Below are positions 14,964-27,800 of a DNA stretch of 64,000 nucleotides, piece after piece. A model generated the notes under the pieces. The model saw only the letters and a list, made by a program, of their open reading frames with translations, was not told the origin of the DNA and ran no database searches. A program made the translations under genes and the position numbers. Position 1 is the stretch's first letter. Each line of letters starts with the position of its first letter. This DNA comes from Syngnathus acus. Lineage: Eukaryota; Chordata; Actinopteri; Syngnathiformes; Syngnathidae. The stretch lies in contig NC_051106.1 of the NCBI RefSeq assembly GCF_901709675.1, forward strand, positions 6,892,001 through 6,956,000. Reading direction: 5' to 3'.

Positions 14964-17900
14964 TTAGAACCAGTAGAGCTCCTTGCCTTTCTTGTGTTGT
15001 TGCAGGCCTGAGAAAGCATAATAGTGATTAGGAGCATGTCGGGAAAAAACCAAGCGCCCGTTGTCATGGAACCTATTTCCGCCGAACGTGCTTTTTAACA
15101 AGTGTTGACTGGTGCATTCGCTAGGATTGCGATCGTTTTTGATTTTTTCAAAGGAAAAAATCTAAAATTATATTTTTTAAAAATGTGTGAATTCATGGGT
15201 TACAATTGTGCAGTGGCAGTTTGAGTTGTATTACAACCCATCACCACTAGATGGCAGAAATATCTTACAAAGTGTTATACTGCCCTATACAATGCGAGTA
15301 CGCCTGACATTTTTTAATGGATTTGGAATGAAATGCAGAAAACATCAATTTCATACATCAATAATAGTAAAATTATAAGTTTATAAGTCATGTTTTCATT
15401 TACCTGCATCCATGTTGAGGGCCAGTGTCTGCCCGACGTCCCCCGGAGGTAGCAGGCCGGGCCAAGTGGCCGTGGGCTCCAGCTTGCTTACTTCGTAGTG
15501 GCTCGGCAAGGTGGACAAGTGGGCCGGCCGAACAGTGGGCATGAGCAGGGGCCCGTAGTGGGGCTCCAAAGTGGAAGGCGAGTACAGTTCGTGGAGAGGC
15601 CTTGGAGGCCCGTAGGCCTGAGCCTGGGTGTAGCCCCAGCTCTCCGCCGGGTGAGGGTGGGGGTGAGCGTGCGGGTGAGAGTGCGGGTGGGGGAGGCCCG
15701 GGTGTAGCCCCGACGCGTAGGGGTCCATGGAATAGGAAGGAGCCGCCGTCTCGCAGTGTGCGCGGCTTTGAGGTGATGAGTAGTTACTGTCCCAGAAGGA
15801 TGGGGGGAAACTCCGTCGGCTGCTCGGTGAAGGTGTGTCTGATGGAGAGACTGTCAATTAGATGGACATCCAGCACTTTCACAAATGTCACTTCATTTGT
15901 CAATTTGATCATAAATTGAGTGCAACCCATGGAAAAAGTGCTTCTGTTTGAACAAAAAATAGCCGTGTACCAAACTGAACTGTAGCCTGGTGGAAACGAG
16001 GCTTAAAAAGAGAAGCGGGTGCGTGGCGAATTGTAGATGGCAGTCACATGATGGCTTAGCCCTCTTGCCCAGATATCTTCCCCATTGGATCATACTGTCA
16101 CACTGCGCTAGCTCCAACAAGACACAGAAATAAACACAAGCACATGTAGCTTGCGAGGGCGCCTATATCCCAGAGCGCCATCTATATAAGGCAGACGGCG
16201 TGACCTAGAGGCAGCCCCGAGAGTCTTAAATCACCGTCCACGGTGACATCTCGCACTATCATGTCAACTCGGTCCTCATGAAGGTCTTAAAAGACACTCA
16301 AGCGCGCACAACAGTGACCCTATGCGAGCACCGGCTGCCCCTCTCTTCAGTGCCCTGCACCCCCACCTGTTGGTTTTTTTTTTTGCGCCCTCTCACCCCT
16401 CCTCGTCCTGCTCCTCCTCGCCCTTGACAGAATGTTAGCGGGCCGTTATACGTTTTCAGCAGTAGACTTTTATATTTAGATATTCCTCTGGAAAAGAGAT
16501 ACGGCGTGGCGCTGCGAGGGGTAGTGTCCGATCACATGGCGTATAAATCTGACAGCGGCCATTGTGGGGGGGCGAGGGGGGGTGACGTCTTTGAAGGAGG
16601 ATACGCCCGCCGCGGGGCTTTGTGCTGAGCGCCGTGGACAAACTTAGCATCTGTTGTGAGGCAGGACGTGCGTTGTATTGACATGACGCGTCACTAAAGT
16701 GTGGTCCGAAAGGCCGCATGCAGGTGGGCTGACCAGTGATGCAATGGCGAGTGCGACTTTAAACATCATTTGGATATTTTAAAGGTGCTGCGGCACCTTG
16801 TGACACAAGTGAAATGAGCCTTAATTTTTAGCCAGGAAAAAAATAAAAAATATAACATGTATAATAAAAAAATATATCATATAAAAGATATAATATATAT
16901 ATAATATATAGGTTTGACTCTTTTTCGAGGGAAAAATAATTTAACTCTCCAGCTGTGATCAGTCTTGACTTTCCACCGCGTTACCCTGAGGCCACCCTTG
17001 AATTTACTCAGCTCGCGTGAACCTCATTACCTCTGACCTCTCATACTGAGAATAGTTCCAAATAACACCTGTCTGATGCTCATCCTGTGTGGTCCAAAAA
17101 GATACCATGCAGGCGAATCTGCCACCTTTCAAATGTAGCATCTGTGAGGCTGCTAGGTCATATTGACATTATGCATGAAGACAAAGTGAGGTCAGAATGA
17201 CCAGCATAAAATAGTCTTTAATATGCCTCAAAAATGTGAATCTACTAATTTACAGGAACTGGAATTGACCTGTAAATAGTCGTTTTAAATTCATGTATAA
17301 TCCAAACGTCCACCATACCTGCAGTACCGGCGACCTGTTGCTCCGCAGCGCGCCGCTTTCCCTCGCCGTCCATATAGGAGCTGAGAGCTCGAGAGAAATG
17401 CTCATCCACCACGCTGCTGATGTCCCCCTGGTAGTAAGTGAAAAGCACGCAACGGGAATTCAGGTACTCAGCGTCGGGGCCATCCTGCTTGCTCTTGGGG
17501 CCCTCGTCGGGACGCGGGGCCGCCGACGTGTAGGAGGAAGATGAGGCGGAAGAGGAAGAAGAAGAAGATGAGGCGGCCGAAGACGACGAGGTCGGCGGTC
17601 CGCCGACGCTGCCCTGGACGGCGGACATTCCCTCGGGACGTCTAGGAGTGTCCATAAAATCCCGGCACGGAGGTGAGGTGCTACTCACACCACTGGGAGT
17701 CTGACAACAATGAGAAGAGATGGGACAGGTGTCATAGATATCCATTTCCAGATTTATAGACCAACTGTGTGTTGTCAAGTCAGTAAAGTCGGACACTGGA
17801 TTTTGAATGTTAGCTATCAATTTCACATTGCAGTTTGCAAGACAAAATGTGCATTTTGTGTCACATAAAAATACAGCGAAAAGTAAACCAGAAATGTTTG

Positions 17901-18022
17901 CGTGCGTCGCTCAAGTCACTTCTACATAGAGTTTATGGAGAGCTAGGTGCTACTTACTTACGCCGCCGCACCAGCTAGTAATTAACAAGCTTCCGCTGGC
18001 TACTAGTGAGGCTAAACACCAG

Positions 18023-18076
<54 letters not shown>

Positions 18077-18475
18077 GTAATTTATATGAGCGTAGAGATA
18101 TGCACAAAGTACTATAGCCTTACATATAGATATTTTTTTCATATTTAGTATTACCTCCAAAGTATATTTATGCAACTAACATTTTTGCAACTCAACCTGC
18201 AAAGCAATACTTGAAACTTGAAAAGTGTGGGGGGATGAACATTTTTTTTATCCACACTACAATTCAGGCTGAGAATACAATTGAGATAACACATTCATTC
18301 ATTCATTCATTTTCTGGACAGTTCATCCCTTTTGTATACTACTACTACTACTAATAATAATTATGATCATAATTTTTTTTTTTTTTACCTGTAGCGTGTT
18401 GATGAAAGCAGGAGCGCTGGTTGCGTACGAGGCGTAATGTCCATAGGCTGGGTACATAACATCCAAACAGCTCAT
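14964..18475 (-). CDS. vgll2b: Vestigial-like family member 2 (probably vgll2b)
   Basis: Nuclear TEAD cofactor, 315 residues, in four coding exons (- strand): 18475-18389, 17700-17319, 15838-15404, 15007-14964, with GT/AG junctions and matching phases. Residues 1-29 start MSCLDVMYPAYG. Exon 2 has a long Ser tract (about 66-85) and then the Tondu (TDU) TEAD-binding domain at about 107-135, with CVLFTYYQGDISSVVDEHF. Exon 3 has RRSFPPSFW, a His/Pro-rich run (HPHSHPHAHPHPHP) and GPLLMPT. Exon 4 encodes GLQQHKKGKELYWF and the stop. The RSFPxSFW, GPLLMP and DKSKD/GKELYWF-type ends are shared with VGLL2 and VGLL3. The MSCLDVMY start and overall spacing favour VGLL2, and the shift after MSCLDVMY (PAYGHYA rather than QVYGPP) favours the fish b paralogue. 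VGLL2 proteins promote skeletal-muscle and craniofacial gene expression; that role is inferred from family knowledge. Confidence 0.9.
15244..15257 (+). promoter_or_regulatory. CTCF-like core motif in vgll2b intron 3
   Basis: The 14 bases ccactagatggcag fit every position of the CTCF core consensus CCASYAGRKGGCRS. Occupancy is unknown. A reverse-facing near match at 23984-23997 lies beyond the other end of the gene. Confidence 0.4.
18025..18071. repeat. (AT)n microsatellite
   Basis: About 23 uninterrupted TA/AT units inside vgll2b intron 1. Confidence 0.98.
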
Positions 18476-18824
18476 GGTAAACCAGCGCAGTCTTCTTCAC
18501 TCTTGTGCTGAATGCCACTTTTCCCAGCAAGACGGCGACAACATTCCACTTTGCCTGCGTTGTGTGTGTGTGTGCAGGCTGGAGAGGCAACCCGAGAAGA
18601 CGGCGGCGGAGCAGAGAGCGGCAGCCTGAATGGACATGCGGTCGCCGCCGCTCAAGGAGCACACTTAAGTGTGCGCAAATGCGTGCGGGTGTGCACGGGC
18701 GCCACAACAGCTGCGGCGGCAAAATGTGTTGGGCGCTGAGGGTAAGTAGGACTGTCCTGTACATCTCTGCGCCAACTCCTCCCACTTTGCGGACCACCAA
18801 CCAACCACCAACACTGATCCCATT

Positions 18825-18870
18825 GCATTCCGAATACCTTCTGTTCATTTTGAAAATGGACTGGAATGCC
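18825..18870. promoter_or_regulatory. Paired TEAD-type (MCAT) motifs upstream of vgll2b
   Basis: gcattcc at 18825-18831 and ggaatgcc at 18863-18870 face each other across about 31 bases, roughly 350-395 bases upstream of the vgll2b ATG. The core CATTCC is the TEAD binding site, and Vgll2 itself works through TEAD, so feedback is conceivable. Short motifs like this occur by chance. Confidence 0.25.
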
Positions 18871-21506
18871 AAGTGTGCAAATTACACGATTGTTTCACTC
18901 CATTTTTTTAGAATGAGAGAGACACAAGTTTTGTGATTTTTTTTTAAATTTTTTATATGCACCGATTCCGAAGGTGCCCTCGTTTTTTCTCTCAACACAT
19001 CAGGTGTTCATAAAATGACAATAATATGTAATCTAGTATTTGGGAATGATATTAAAATCACAACAGGTAACATTCTTTTCAGGAATGTCGTAGCTATTAT
19101 AGGTCAAACCTAAAAACACAAAATGATAACTCAAAAACATATGCTAGAAAAAAATAGTAAAGATGTTTTTTTTTTTAAAATCAGTCTGAAAGCTCTGATT
19201 GAAAATTTTCTTGTATATTTAAATGACCAAAAAAAAACAACTAATCAGAAAGGACAGCTAGTATTTTTCATTATTTAATCAAACAATTCATCCTAGCTGC
19301 TCACTGGTCAATTACTCATCACTCAATGAGCTGCTGATTGTGTGGATCAAGCGCTTTATTTCCCTTTGTGTTGTGTGGCCAGCCGAAAGTGTATCCATGC
19401 TCTTAAAACAGCCATTGGTTGCCAAGTAAACCTTTGAGCCATCTCAAGTATTTAGTGTGCTCACAGAACCACACGTAGGTGTCAACTATAGGTAGCATAC
19501 ACTGCTCGTACTGTACCAACATGGAGGAGAAAGTCAGCTAGTGCAAATCTATGCTTCAATTATTACCAATTAGTAGTCGTATGGCTACATGGCATATTTT
19601 GTACAGGTATTAAAAATGTATTGCTCAATTATGAAAATCCTCATCTGAAGAAAGCAAGTTGCAGTTTTTCTTTTTTTAATTAGAAAAGGCAGCTTTATTA
19701 GTAGCCCAACTCTCTTGTTTTAACTGCTATTTGGCCACGCCAGTCTATTTGACGGCCACTTCGGAATGCCCTGGAGGACAGTGCGCAAAATGTGCAGAAT
19801 TCCATGGACGAGTGTCAAATGAGGTGGAATGTCTCTGATGTATGCCAGTGGACAAGCTTCCTTGGGAAGTTACGTCGTCCCCCTCCTGCTCGCGTCCTCC
19901 GCGCCGCAGAACATGACCAACATCTCGCTATGCCGGCGACGTGCATTGTATGAATAGCTGGCGGCGGGTTGTCACCGCGCTAAGGCAGCGGGACAAGCTC
20001 CCGAGAGCAATCGTGCAGTTGAATACTGTTTTGCTGTGCAGCTTAGCTTTGCCCGCTTTAGCGTGATGTGAGAGAATAGCGCCAAATTCAGGGGGAGTGA
20101 TGCAATGCTAAAGCGTTCAGCGTGATCAACAGCTGCAGCTGACGGAAGGCAAGAGATGCCACTAATAGTATTCATGGCAAGGGGCGGACTTTTCACTGCC
20201 ACTTTCTGACCTCGTTCTTCTTACCAGCAGAATCATGTCTGGACCAGAAGGCCCAGTTGAACAGTTCAATGGATGCCAAAAAATTCGAAACAATCCAAAA
20301 TGGTTGCTTGTTCTCATACTGTCTAAGCCACGCCCACAACTTTGCCTAGGTCATGTGACAATTAATTGAACTGAATTCAACTAGATAGTGTGCCAAGAGT
20401 GCCACAAATATGGAAGGCAGGTCGAAAGGTCACAGTGATATATTGGTCCAAATATGTGTGACAAAAAGACCTGACCAAATGTCAAATAAAAATGATCAAA
20501 CCAATTAAAAGAGTTTTACTCCTAATTGATTGCTGTTTTCTGCTTGATAATTAATGTTACATCAGAACACTATGTTCAATAATTTGGCTGAGAGTGTGCT
20601 TGCTTGCTTTTGCGTGTGTCTACATTTACACGTATATGCCGAAAATAAACAGAGGTTACATCACTCCCTGTGACCCATCCAGACCCCGCCCCTCGTAAAA
20701 GCAGTTTGAACGAGCAAACGCTCCCATTGGCTGACGGATCGCAGGCTAGCTGACACATTAACGGCAACCCGGTTTTATTTAGAACTTCATTACGACATCG
20801 CTGTTAATAGTTTATACTAGAAATACCCGACTGTGTAAAATGCAGAGACTTTATAAGCATTATAAGAATACTGCAAAAATAAGATTAATGGCGAGTGCAA
20901 AGTACAGATGAGTTTGCAGAGACCCAAACTCGAAACCGACCAGCCGAGCCCCTGAAACAACAAGGCCTTTATTAAGGTCTCAGTCTGGCTTAGTCTCAAG
21001 GGGGTCAGACCTTGGGATTCCACTGCTGTGTGTGTGTGTGTGTGTATATATGTCCAAGACAGAGATGTACAGCTGCGCACTTCCACACAAACTCTTTTCA
21101 GCTGCTCAAAATCATCTCCGCAGTGTCATCGGAAACATGCGCGCACACACACACACATGCAGGGCCACCACATATGGACAGGTCTGGCCTCTCTCATGGC
21201 CGTACACAAATGTTGGTGATAAATCCTCGGTGATGTGCAAGTGTGCGGGTATTTTCTTCCCAGGACAACTTCCCCATTGTGCACATAGACTGACAGGCAG
21301 AAGCTTCAGTAAAGAAATACAAAAGTACAGTATGTCATGTTCAGGGCAATATGGCTAAAGCAGCAATAATTATAAAAGAAAGCTGAGGGAGTGTCTATAA
21401 AATATCCTGCAAAATGACTGCAGAAGAACCGTAACAGAACATCCGCTGTGTCTTTCACACTGAAACAGGATATTGACGCAACTGTCACATAATTTATAAT
21501 AACTGT

Positions 21507-21760
21507 CCTGGTTACTTCCAACACAAAGGGGAAGTAGAAATGACCGGTCCAGGGTGTATGCTAAGTCTCGCCCAAAGTTAGCTAGCTGCTATGTATTTGT
21601 CACTTGTCACTTCTTTTATGGCTGCCTGACATATCATTTATGAAAAATCTCCTGGTTACTTCCAACACAAAGGGAAGTCGAAGTGATTAACCAGTCCAGG
21701 ATTTATGCTAACTCTCGCCCAAAGTTAGCTAGCTGCTATATGCCTGTCACTTGTTATCAC
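21507..21760. repeat. Local tandem duplication, 144-base period
   Basis: 'cctggttacttccaacac' starts at 21507 and again at 21651, and both are followed by 'gcccaaagttagctagctgc'. The second copy is diverged and shortened. No coding content is visible. Confidence 0.8.
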
Positions 21761-23983
21761 AGGGAGTTTTATGTCTGCACTTAGACGTCTTCTACTAAAC
21801 ATCCAATTAGACAGCTTTAGTGAAATTCCGTTAGCTTAAGAAGCTAATTAGACAATAATGCAGTAAGGATTTTCTAGCGAGCTTTGTTAGGAAAAGGAGT
21901 CAAGCGATGCTAAGCACACCGGTGAGACTCCCAGTCCGAGTTAAATAGCCTGAACGCTTGCAGTTTATTAAAGGCTAACACTTTGAAACGGACAGAATGT
22001 GAATTAACAGCATCGTCGGGGAGGCTGACAAGTGCCACATTCCAGACATCCCCTTACTGAAAGTGTCCCGCCGCCAAAGCGGAGATGGGTCACTCCAGTT
22101 ATGCACGCACACAATCGCAAATTCACACAAACGCACACCAGGATATCATGGCTACACGGGCCCAGGGGGAAAATTATTCAGGCGTATGGTCAACATGCAC
22201 AGAAAGAGCAACTGAGACATGCGGAATTGTCGCCCTTCTGCCTGACATTTGCGTGCCGCGGGATCGAAGGTGGGGGTTGACGGAGGGTGAAATCACAAAT
22301 TCGGCATGTCACATGGTCAAAGAGGCAAGATTTACGACAGATCGGGTTCCGCATGGGCAGCATGGTGTTGTGGCCTCAGAATGCTCGGTATGGAAGTGAG
22401 ATCAGACTCCGGCTTTAGTTTGCACGCGCTCTCTGGCAACTGGTTGAGGATGCGAGTGGCCAAAGCGGTCTGACCCCTCCGTTCAATCCACTCGCCGGTG
22501 GGCAGATGTCGCGAAAACAGCACAACTGTACAAAAAATGACGGCAATTCTCGGTAAAAACAACGCAGATTAGTTTATTTTATAAAGCCGTCATTTAGGAA
22601 CAGAGACTCTTTACTCTTTGCTTTTTCTGTATGGTTTGGTAGCGGCTGACTAAAGATCATAACCACAAGGGGAATTTAATGTTTCTATTGAATAATCAAA
22701 TAACCCAACATAGCATTTTTATTTGACCTTATTATTTGCCCTTATACCTGCGCCGTTGTGACACTTAAAATTTTTAAATGCATGGAGACTGGTTGAAAAC
22801 TAGTGCGAGCTCCTTACACACTACATGACAGTTCAGTTACGTCGTTCAACATGCCAATGATGAATCCCATGACTAATTGGGCCACGCTGTCTATTAGAGC
22901 TGACGATGCTACGCAAGTATGAATGTAAAATATATAGATATGATTTATTTGGTTCTTCATAGCTATGATTTGCTCATGGGTGACATCATGGAGCCCTACA
23001 GTTATTTTTATTGGCCGGGACTCTTCTACGGGCCACGCCACCTGTCCCACTCCGTGGCGGGCAGCTGCCCTCTAGAGAGAGGACAAGTCAAGCACTCAAA
23101 AGTGATTGAGAGTTGAAAGGATGAATATGATCCATGCATGCCGTGCCTCCGCTTCTGAGCATGTTCACAAGTCCAAAGGTTTTGCTGCTGCTACCGTGCT
23201 GCAGCACTCGCTCTCTGCATATCTACCTTTTTGTTCAATAGCACCAACTGTTGCACAATGTAATTTTCCAACGTGCACGATTGTTCACCCCTGCCGGAGG
23301 GTTTGGAGTGTGTGTTTGTGCGTCTGTAAGGGTGGGGTTATTCCTGGCCCGTGTCATGTGTTCTTAGGTGCAATTTAGTCGCATGCCATCTGACCAACCT
23401 TTGGCCTCAAGCGGTTCTTAATACAGAAGCTACTAAGGGGGTGAAGTAACATTACAGCAACAACATTTTGGACCACATTTCCAAAATTTGATGAGGCATG
23501 ATTATTTTGTGACCCCCGTGACCTCGCCCAATATAGTGTGGTACCTCGACTTACAAGCGACCCAGCTCTACAACATCTGAATGCTTTTATTTATTTATGT
23601 ATGTCTTTTTGTTTTATGTATTGTTAACTTAATGAGTATGCATTTATGTTCTTTTTAAAATATATGCATGTATGTAATTTAATATGTAACTACTGCTCTC
23701 CTGGGAGTTATGTTAAATGTTTTTTAAGACATTTTTATATGGTCTGATATGCTGTTCCAATAAAACAAAATAATGGGGAAAAGGTCTGCTCGCTTAGTGC
23801 TAACACACAATGCAAATTATGTGTTAAGTGTTAAAGATACAAGCATTGAACCAAAAAAGAACCAACTCGTACAGAAAGAACCTAAATTACTTACACACAT
23901 TTTATTAATCCTCTACCATGATTAAGATTTTTTCTTTTTTGCATTAAATTAATTACATATTTTGTATGTCTGTACGTAATGCA

Positions 23984-23997
23984 CTGCCCCCTCGTGG
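23984..23997 (-). promoter_or_regulatory. CTCF-like core motif, reverse orientation
   Basis: The - strand reads ccacgagggggcag, matching 13 of 14 positions of the CTCF core consensus. It lies about 850 bases before the ythdf2 start codon and faces the motif at 15244. Confidence 0.35.
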
Positions 23998-24539
23998 CCA
24001 ATACGCAAACATCGGACACAATGGCCATTCACTTGTGGCATAGGCTAGAAAAAAGTACTACTACGTAAAATTACTGTAGTGTTCCACCCTGTGGAACGAG
24101 AACGCTGTTACAAGAAATGTTCGTTTTAGTGGAATAAAGTGTCTGGATAGTTAAGGTACAGCCAGGTTGGATTTTAAATTAATAGAGCCCAACGATAACT
24201 GCCCAACAAGCTTCATATGACTAATATATGTGAAGTACTCTTTGACATTACTTGCTATCATGTTGCTTAACAATAATATTGTAATAGAGTATATATGAAA
24301 AAATAAAATAAAGTAAAAAAATATTTTATTAGGAAATACGCAGTGTATGTATTTTATATAGTGTTTTACGGTTTATTATTAGTGTTGATATATTTTTTAA
24401 TAATATGGTTTTGTGAATATTCATACATCAAGTTAAAAGAAAATATATGCAAAAAAATATTTTTTAAAACTTATTTTAATCGTTTCAGACGATATGCCAG
24501 AGAAAAAGTAAATACAATATGTATTTCCCGAATCTTCCA

Positions 24540-24831
24540 CAGGAGGCCATCTTGGAGTGAAGGCCCCGTACTGTACTAGTTCTTCCGCGACTCAAGGGGG
24601 CGCTCGCTTGTTGTCACTAAACGTCATCTCGGGGCTGACGAGGCCGCCCAGCCATGTTGAGAAGTCTGTCAAGCAAAGTGCAGCCCGCCATTGTGTAGAC
24701 ACCAAGCAGGCTCTGTAGGGAAATAGGAGCGCTCAGCTCTACGCTTCACCCGTAGCTACGCGAAATTCTCCAGCCTGCCGCTCGAAATATATTTGGGCAG
24801 TCTGCCGGGGGGGGTTTAAAAAAAAAAAGAC
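24540..24831 (+). promoter_or_regulatory. Probable ythdf2 promoter and 5' UTR
   Basis: CpG-bearing sequence directly before the ythdf2 ATG with no TATA box at a usual distance. A YY1-type site (gccatcttgg, 24546-24555) is present, common in housekeeping promoters. The transcription start cannot be fixed by eye. Confidence 0.45.
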
Positions 24832-27800
24832 ATGTCAGCCAGCAGCCTCCTCGAACAGGTAAAGAGAGGTATTTTCTGAAGCGAATTGTCAGCATCGCGC
24901 GGCGGCTACGGCTAGCGAGTGATAGCTTAGCTTCGAGAGGCAAAAAGCGGCTGTGGCTAAGTAGTGCAGCAGTAGGCCTTGACCACCTGCTAAACGGAAC
25001 TGAGCTCAACCTAGTATCTCTTCATCTATTTTTCCCCTTCCTCTTTTCTCATAAATCAAACCTTCATGAATCACCTGGACCCAATCCAGAGACCGAAAGG
25101 CCAAGGAAATAAAGGTAAGAGTCTCCCTCCCTTCCGATCACTTATTTGGGACTTGAAAGCTCGGGGTAAACGTGTGCTGGTCGCTTTGAAGCGCCGTCGC
25201 CCCTCATTCTCGCCCAACACGCCTGCCATGTACGTCGGGAGTGCTAAACTAGGCCTACGGTGAGTCGACTGTAACGCGGGTTCCCACGTTTCGCTCCGAA
25301 AGTTGACTACATGATGCCCATCTGGAGCCCCCTTTTTCCTCGCTAACTCGCTTTGTATCGCGATGACACGTGTGCGAGGGAACCGTCTCGCACACGTTCT
25401 CGATCCGTAGCTCACATTGGGAACATGGAGGTTGTTTTAAAATTTCCCGGTGACTTAAATCGTGGCTCGCCGGCTCGGTGAAGTTTATGTGGGAAGCAGC
25501 CTTGGCGCTCGTTCGGGACACTTGTTTGCTTAGCCTGCTAGCCGCTAGCTGGTTGCTAGGTTAACCCCGAATGACACGTCTTCTAGACATGGACATTAGA
25601 TATATAGAGGGAATGGATATTATTATATTTATATTCATAACCGAATGAAATAAAAATACCTAATCAGTGTGAGTCACACGCATACACTCGTATTTGTATA
25701 ATGGCAACAGCTATTAAAGTATAAACAAGGGAAGCCTTGGGAGGAATTTAAACATTTCAATTTGATTAATTCCACTTAAACAGTAGCAAGGGGCAACAAC
25801 GTGGACGTGTGAGGCCACCCTAAGCACCTGATCGGGCTAGTACAAATCCCATAAATAAATATGTAAAATGGACATGTTTTTGCTTTATTTGTACTTAATA
25901 TTCAATATTCCCAGTTTTATATACACAATTTAATTCTTCATAATCCATTTGAAGTGTTGTACACATTTTTACACATCTTATTCATTTCTATACATTTTAT
26001 TCAATAACAGTTTGTGGTAAGGAGTCAACATACATTCAACAAAATAAATGGAAACAAATATTTAGGACGGTTGAAAACACTTATTTATAACAGCATTTGC
26101 TCATGCACATTTGGGAGATGCCTGTGCTAATATAAACTTGGTAACGTGAACTTTTTTGTTGTTGTTGTTTGTTTCAGTGCAAAACGGAGCTGTGACCCAA
26201 AAGGATTCCTTGAATGATGATGAGTTTGAGCCTTATCTAAACACTCAGGCCAGACAGGTAAGCGCTATCGCACCTTTTTGCTACTGATAATCTAACTTCA
26301 TCCACAACCCGCATGTGGGAAGCTCACGCTGCACAACAGCAGTTCCCATTGCAAATGTAAACTGTGAAAATATTTGAAGATGCTGCATTTCCACAAGTAA
26401 TGTACCACTTGTCAGATCCTATAAGCAAGATATTTAAAGTGTCTGGTCTAAGTACCATAAGACATTATTTTATACACTGAAACAAGAGAAGACAACCAGT
26501 ATTCCTTTTGCTCGCGAGGAGAATTACGTAGAAGGCCCAGTTACAGTCCTCCACCAATTCTGGACTCCTCTTCCGCTATCTCCTCTTTTTATTATGGGTT
26601 GCCCTGGTTACAAGAGGCGTTGCTACACTAAAGGGAGGGGAGATTGTGACTGTAGCAACGCTGCTAGCTAATAATGTTGTGTGGTGCGAGGCCACATGGC
26701 CTTGGCCGATCCGTGACCCCAGGAATGCAGAGTCTGTTCTTAGGTGGTTGGCAGCCTCGTTCTCGGCTGCAATCTCCAAACCTGGATGCCGTGTCCCTGT
26801 AAAACAATGCTCTAGACTTTCTTGCTACGTTTCACACAATAATAATAATGAGTAAATAATCAGATACCTCTCGTGTATACACTCCAACAAACGTTAAGTA
26901 GATGTAAGATAACTTGCATGAAGTCTACTTAAACAATGAATAAATGTGGGATAACTTAAAAACTGTCCCGGTCAACAACAATTTATGAATAGAAACTACA
27001 AAGTATAAAAGAGAAAGAACTTCTCTTGAACTAAACAAAGAACAAAGGTGTTCTGTTCATAACTAGTGAGGGCCTCTCACAGTTAAGAAAAGGAAGGGAG
27101 TATAAGAACTCCTTAAAGCTAGACAGATATATTGGCTTGAGCGAAGATATGAGACCTCCGGTTCAGGCCGACCAGCGCTTCTGCGAAACTAATTCTTCTA
27201 ACATAAAGACAAATGGTGCAGCTGCACACGCAGATTATCTAGCAATACTCCCAGTCTTAATATATACTACGTGATCCTCTCTGCTATGACTAAATGTAAC
27301 TAAAAACACCTTGTTTGTCCCCTCAGAGCAATGCCTATACGGCCATGTCGGACTCCTACATGCCCAGCTATTACAGCCCCTCCATTGGATTTTCCTACTC
27401 CCTCAACGAGGCAGCATGGTCTACCGGCGGGGACCCTCCTATGCCTTATCTGGCCTCCTATGGACAGCTAAGCAACGGGGAGCCCCACTACCTCCCAGAC
27501 GCCATGTTCGGGCAGCCGGGCCCTTTGGGAAGCAACCCCTTCATGGGCCAGCACGGTTTCAACTTCTTCCCCAGCAGCATCGATTTCTCGGCGTGGGGGA
27601 ACAGCAGCTCTCAGGGACAGTCGGGCACGCCGCAGAGCTCCGGCTACAGCAGCAGCTATGCCTACGCTCCCAGTTCCCTGGGAGGGGCCATGATTGACGG
27701 ACAGTCCCCCTTTGCGCCCGCTGCCAATGAACCCCTCAACAAGGCGCCCGGTATGAACAGCCTGGACCAGGGCATGGCCGGCTTAAAGATCGGCAGCGCG

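Larger units (their letters stand above)
18476..24539. other. Intergenic region between vgll2b and ythdf2
   Basis: About 6 kb between two divergently transcribed genes. The left end should contain the vgll2b 5' untranslated region and promoter, with CpG-rich sequence near 18590-18720 and paired TEAD-type motifs near 18825-18870. The rest holds a 144-base tandem duplication at 21507, a GT tract near 21028, AT-rich sequence at 23580-24500 and a CTCF-like motif at 23984. No exon of another gene was recognised. Confidence 0.55.
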
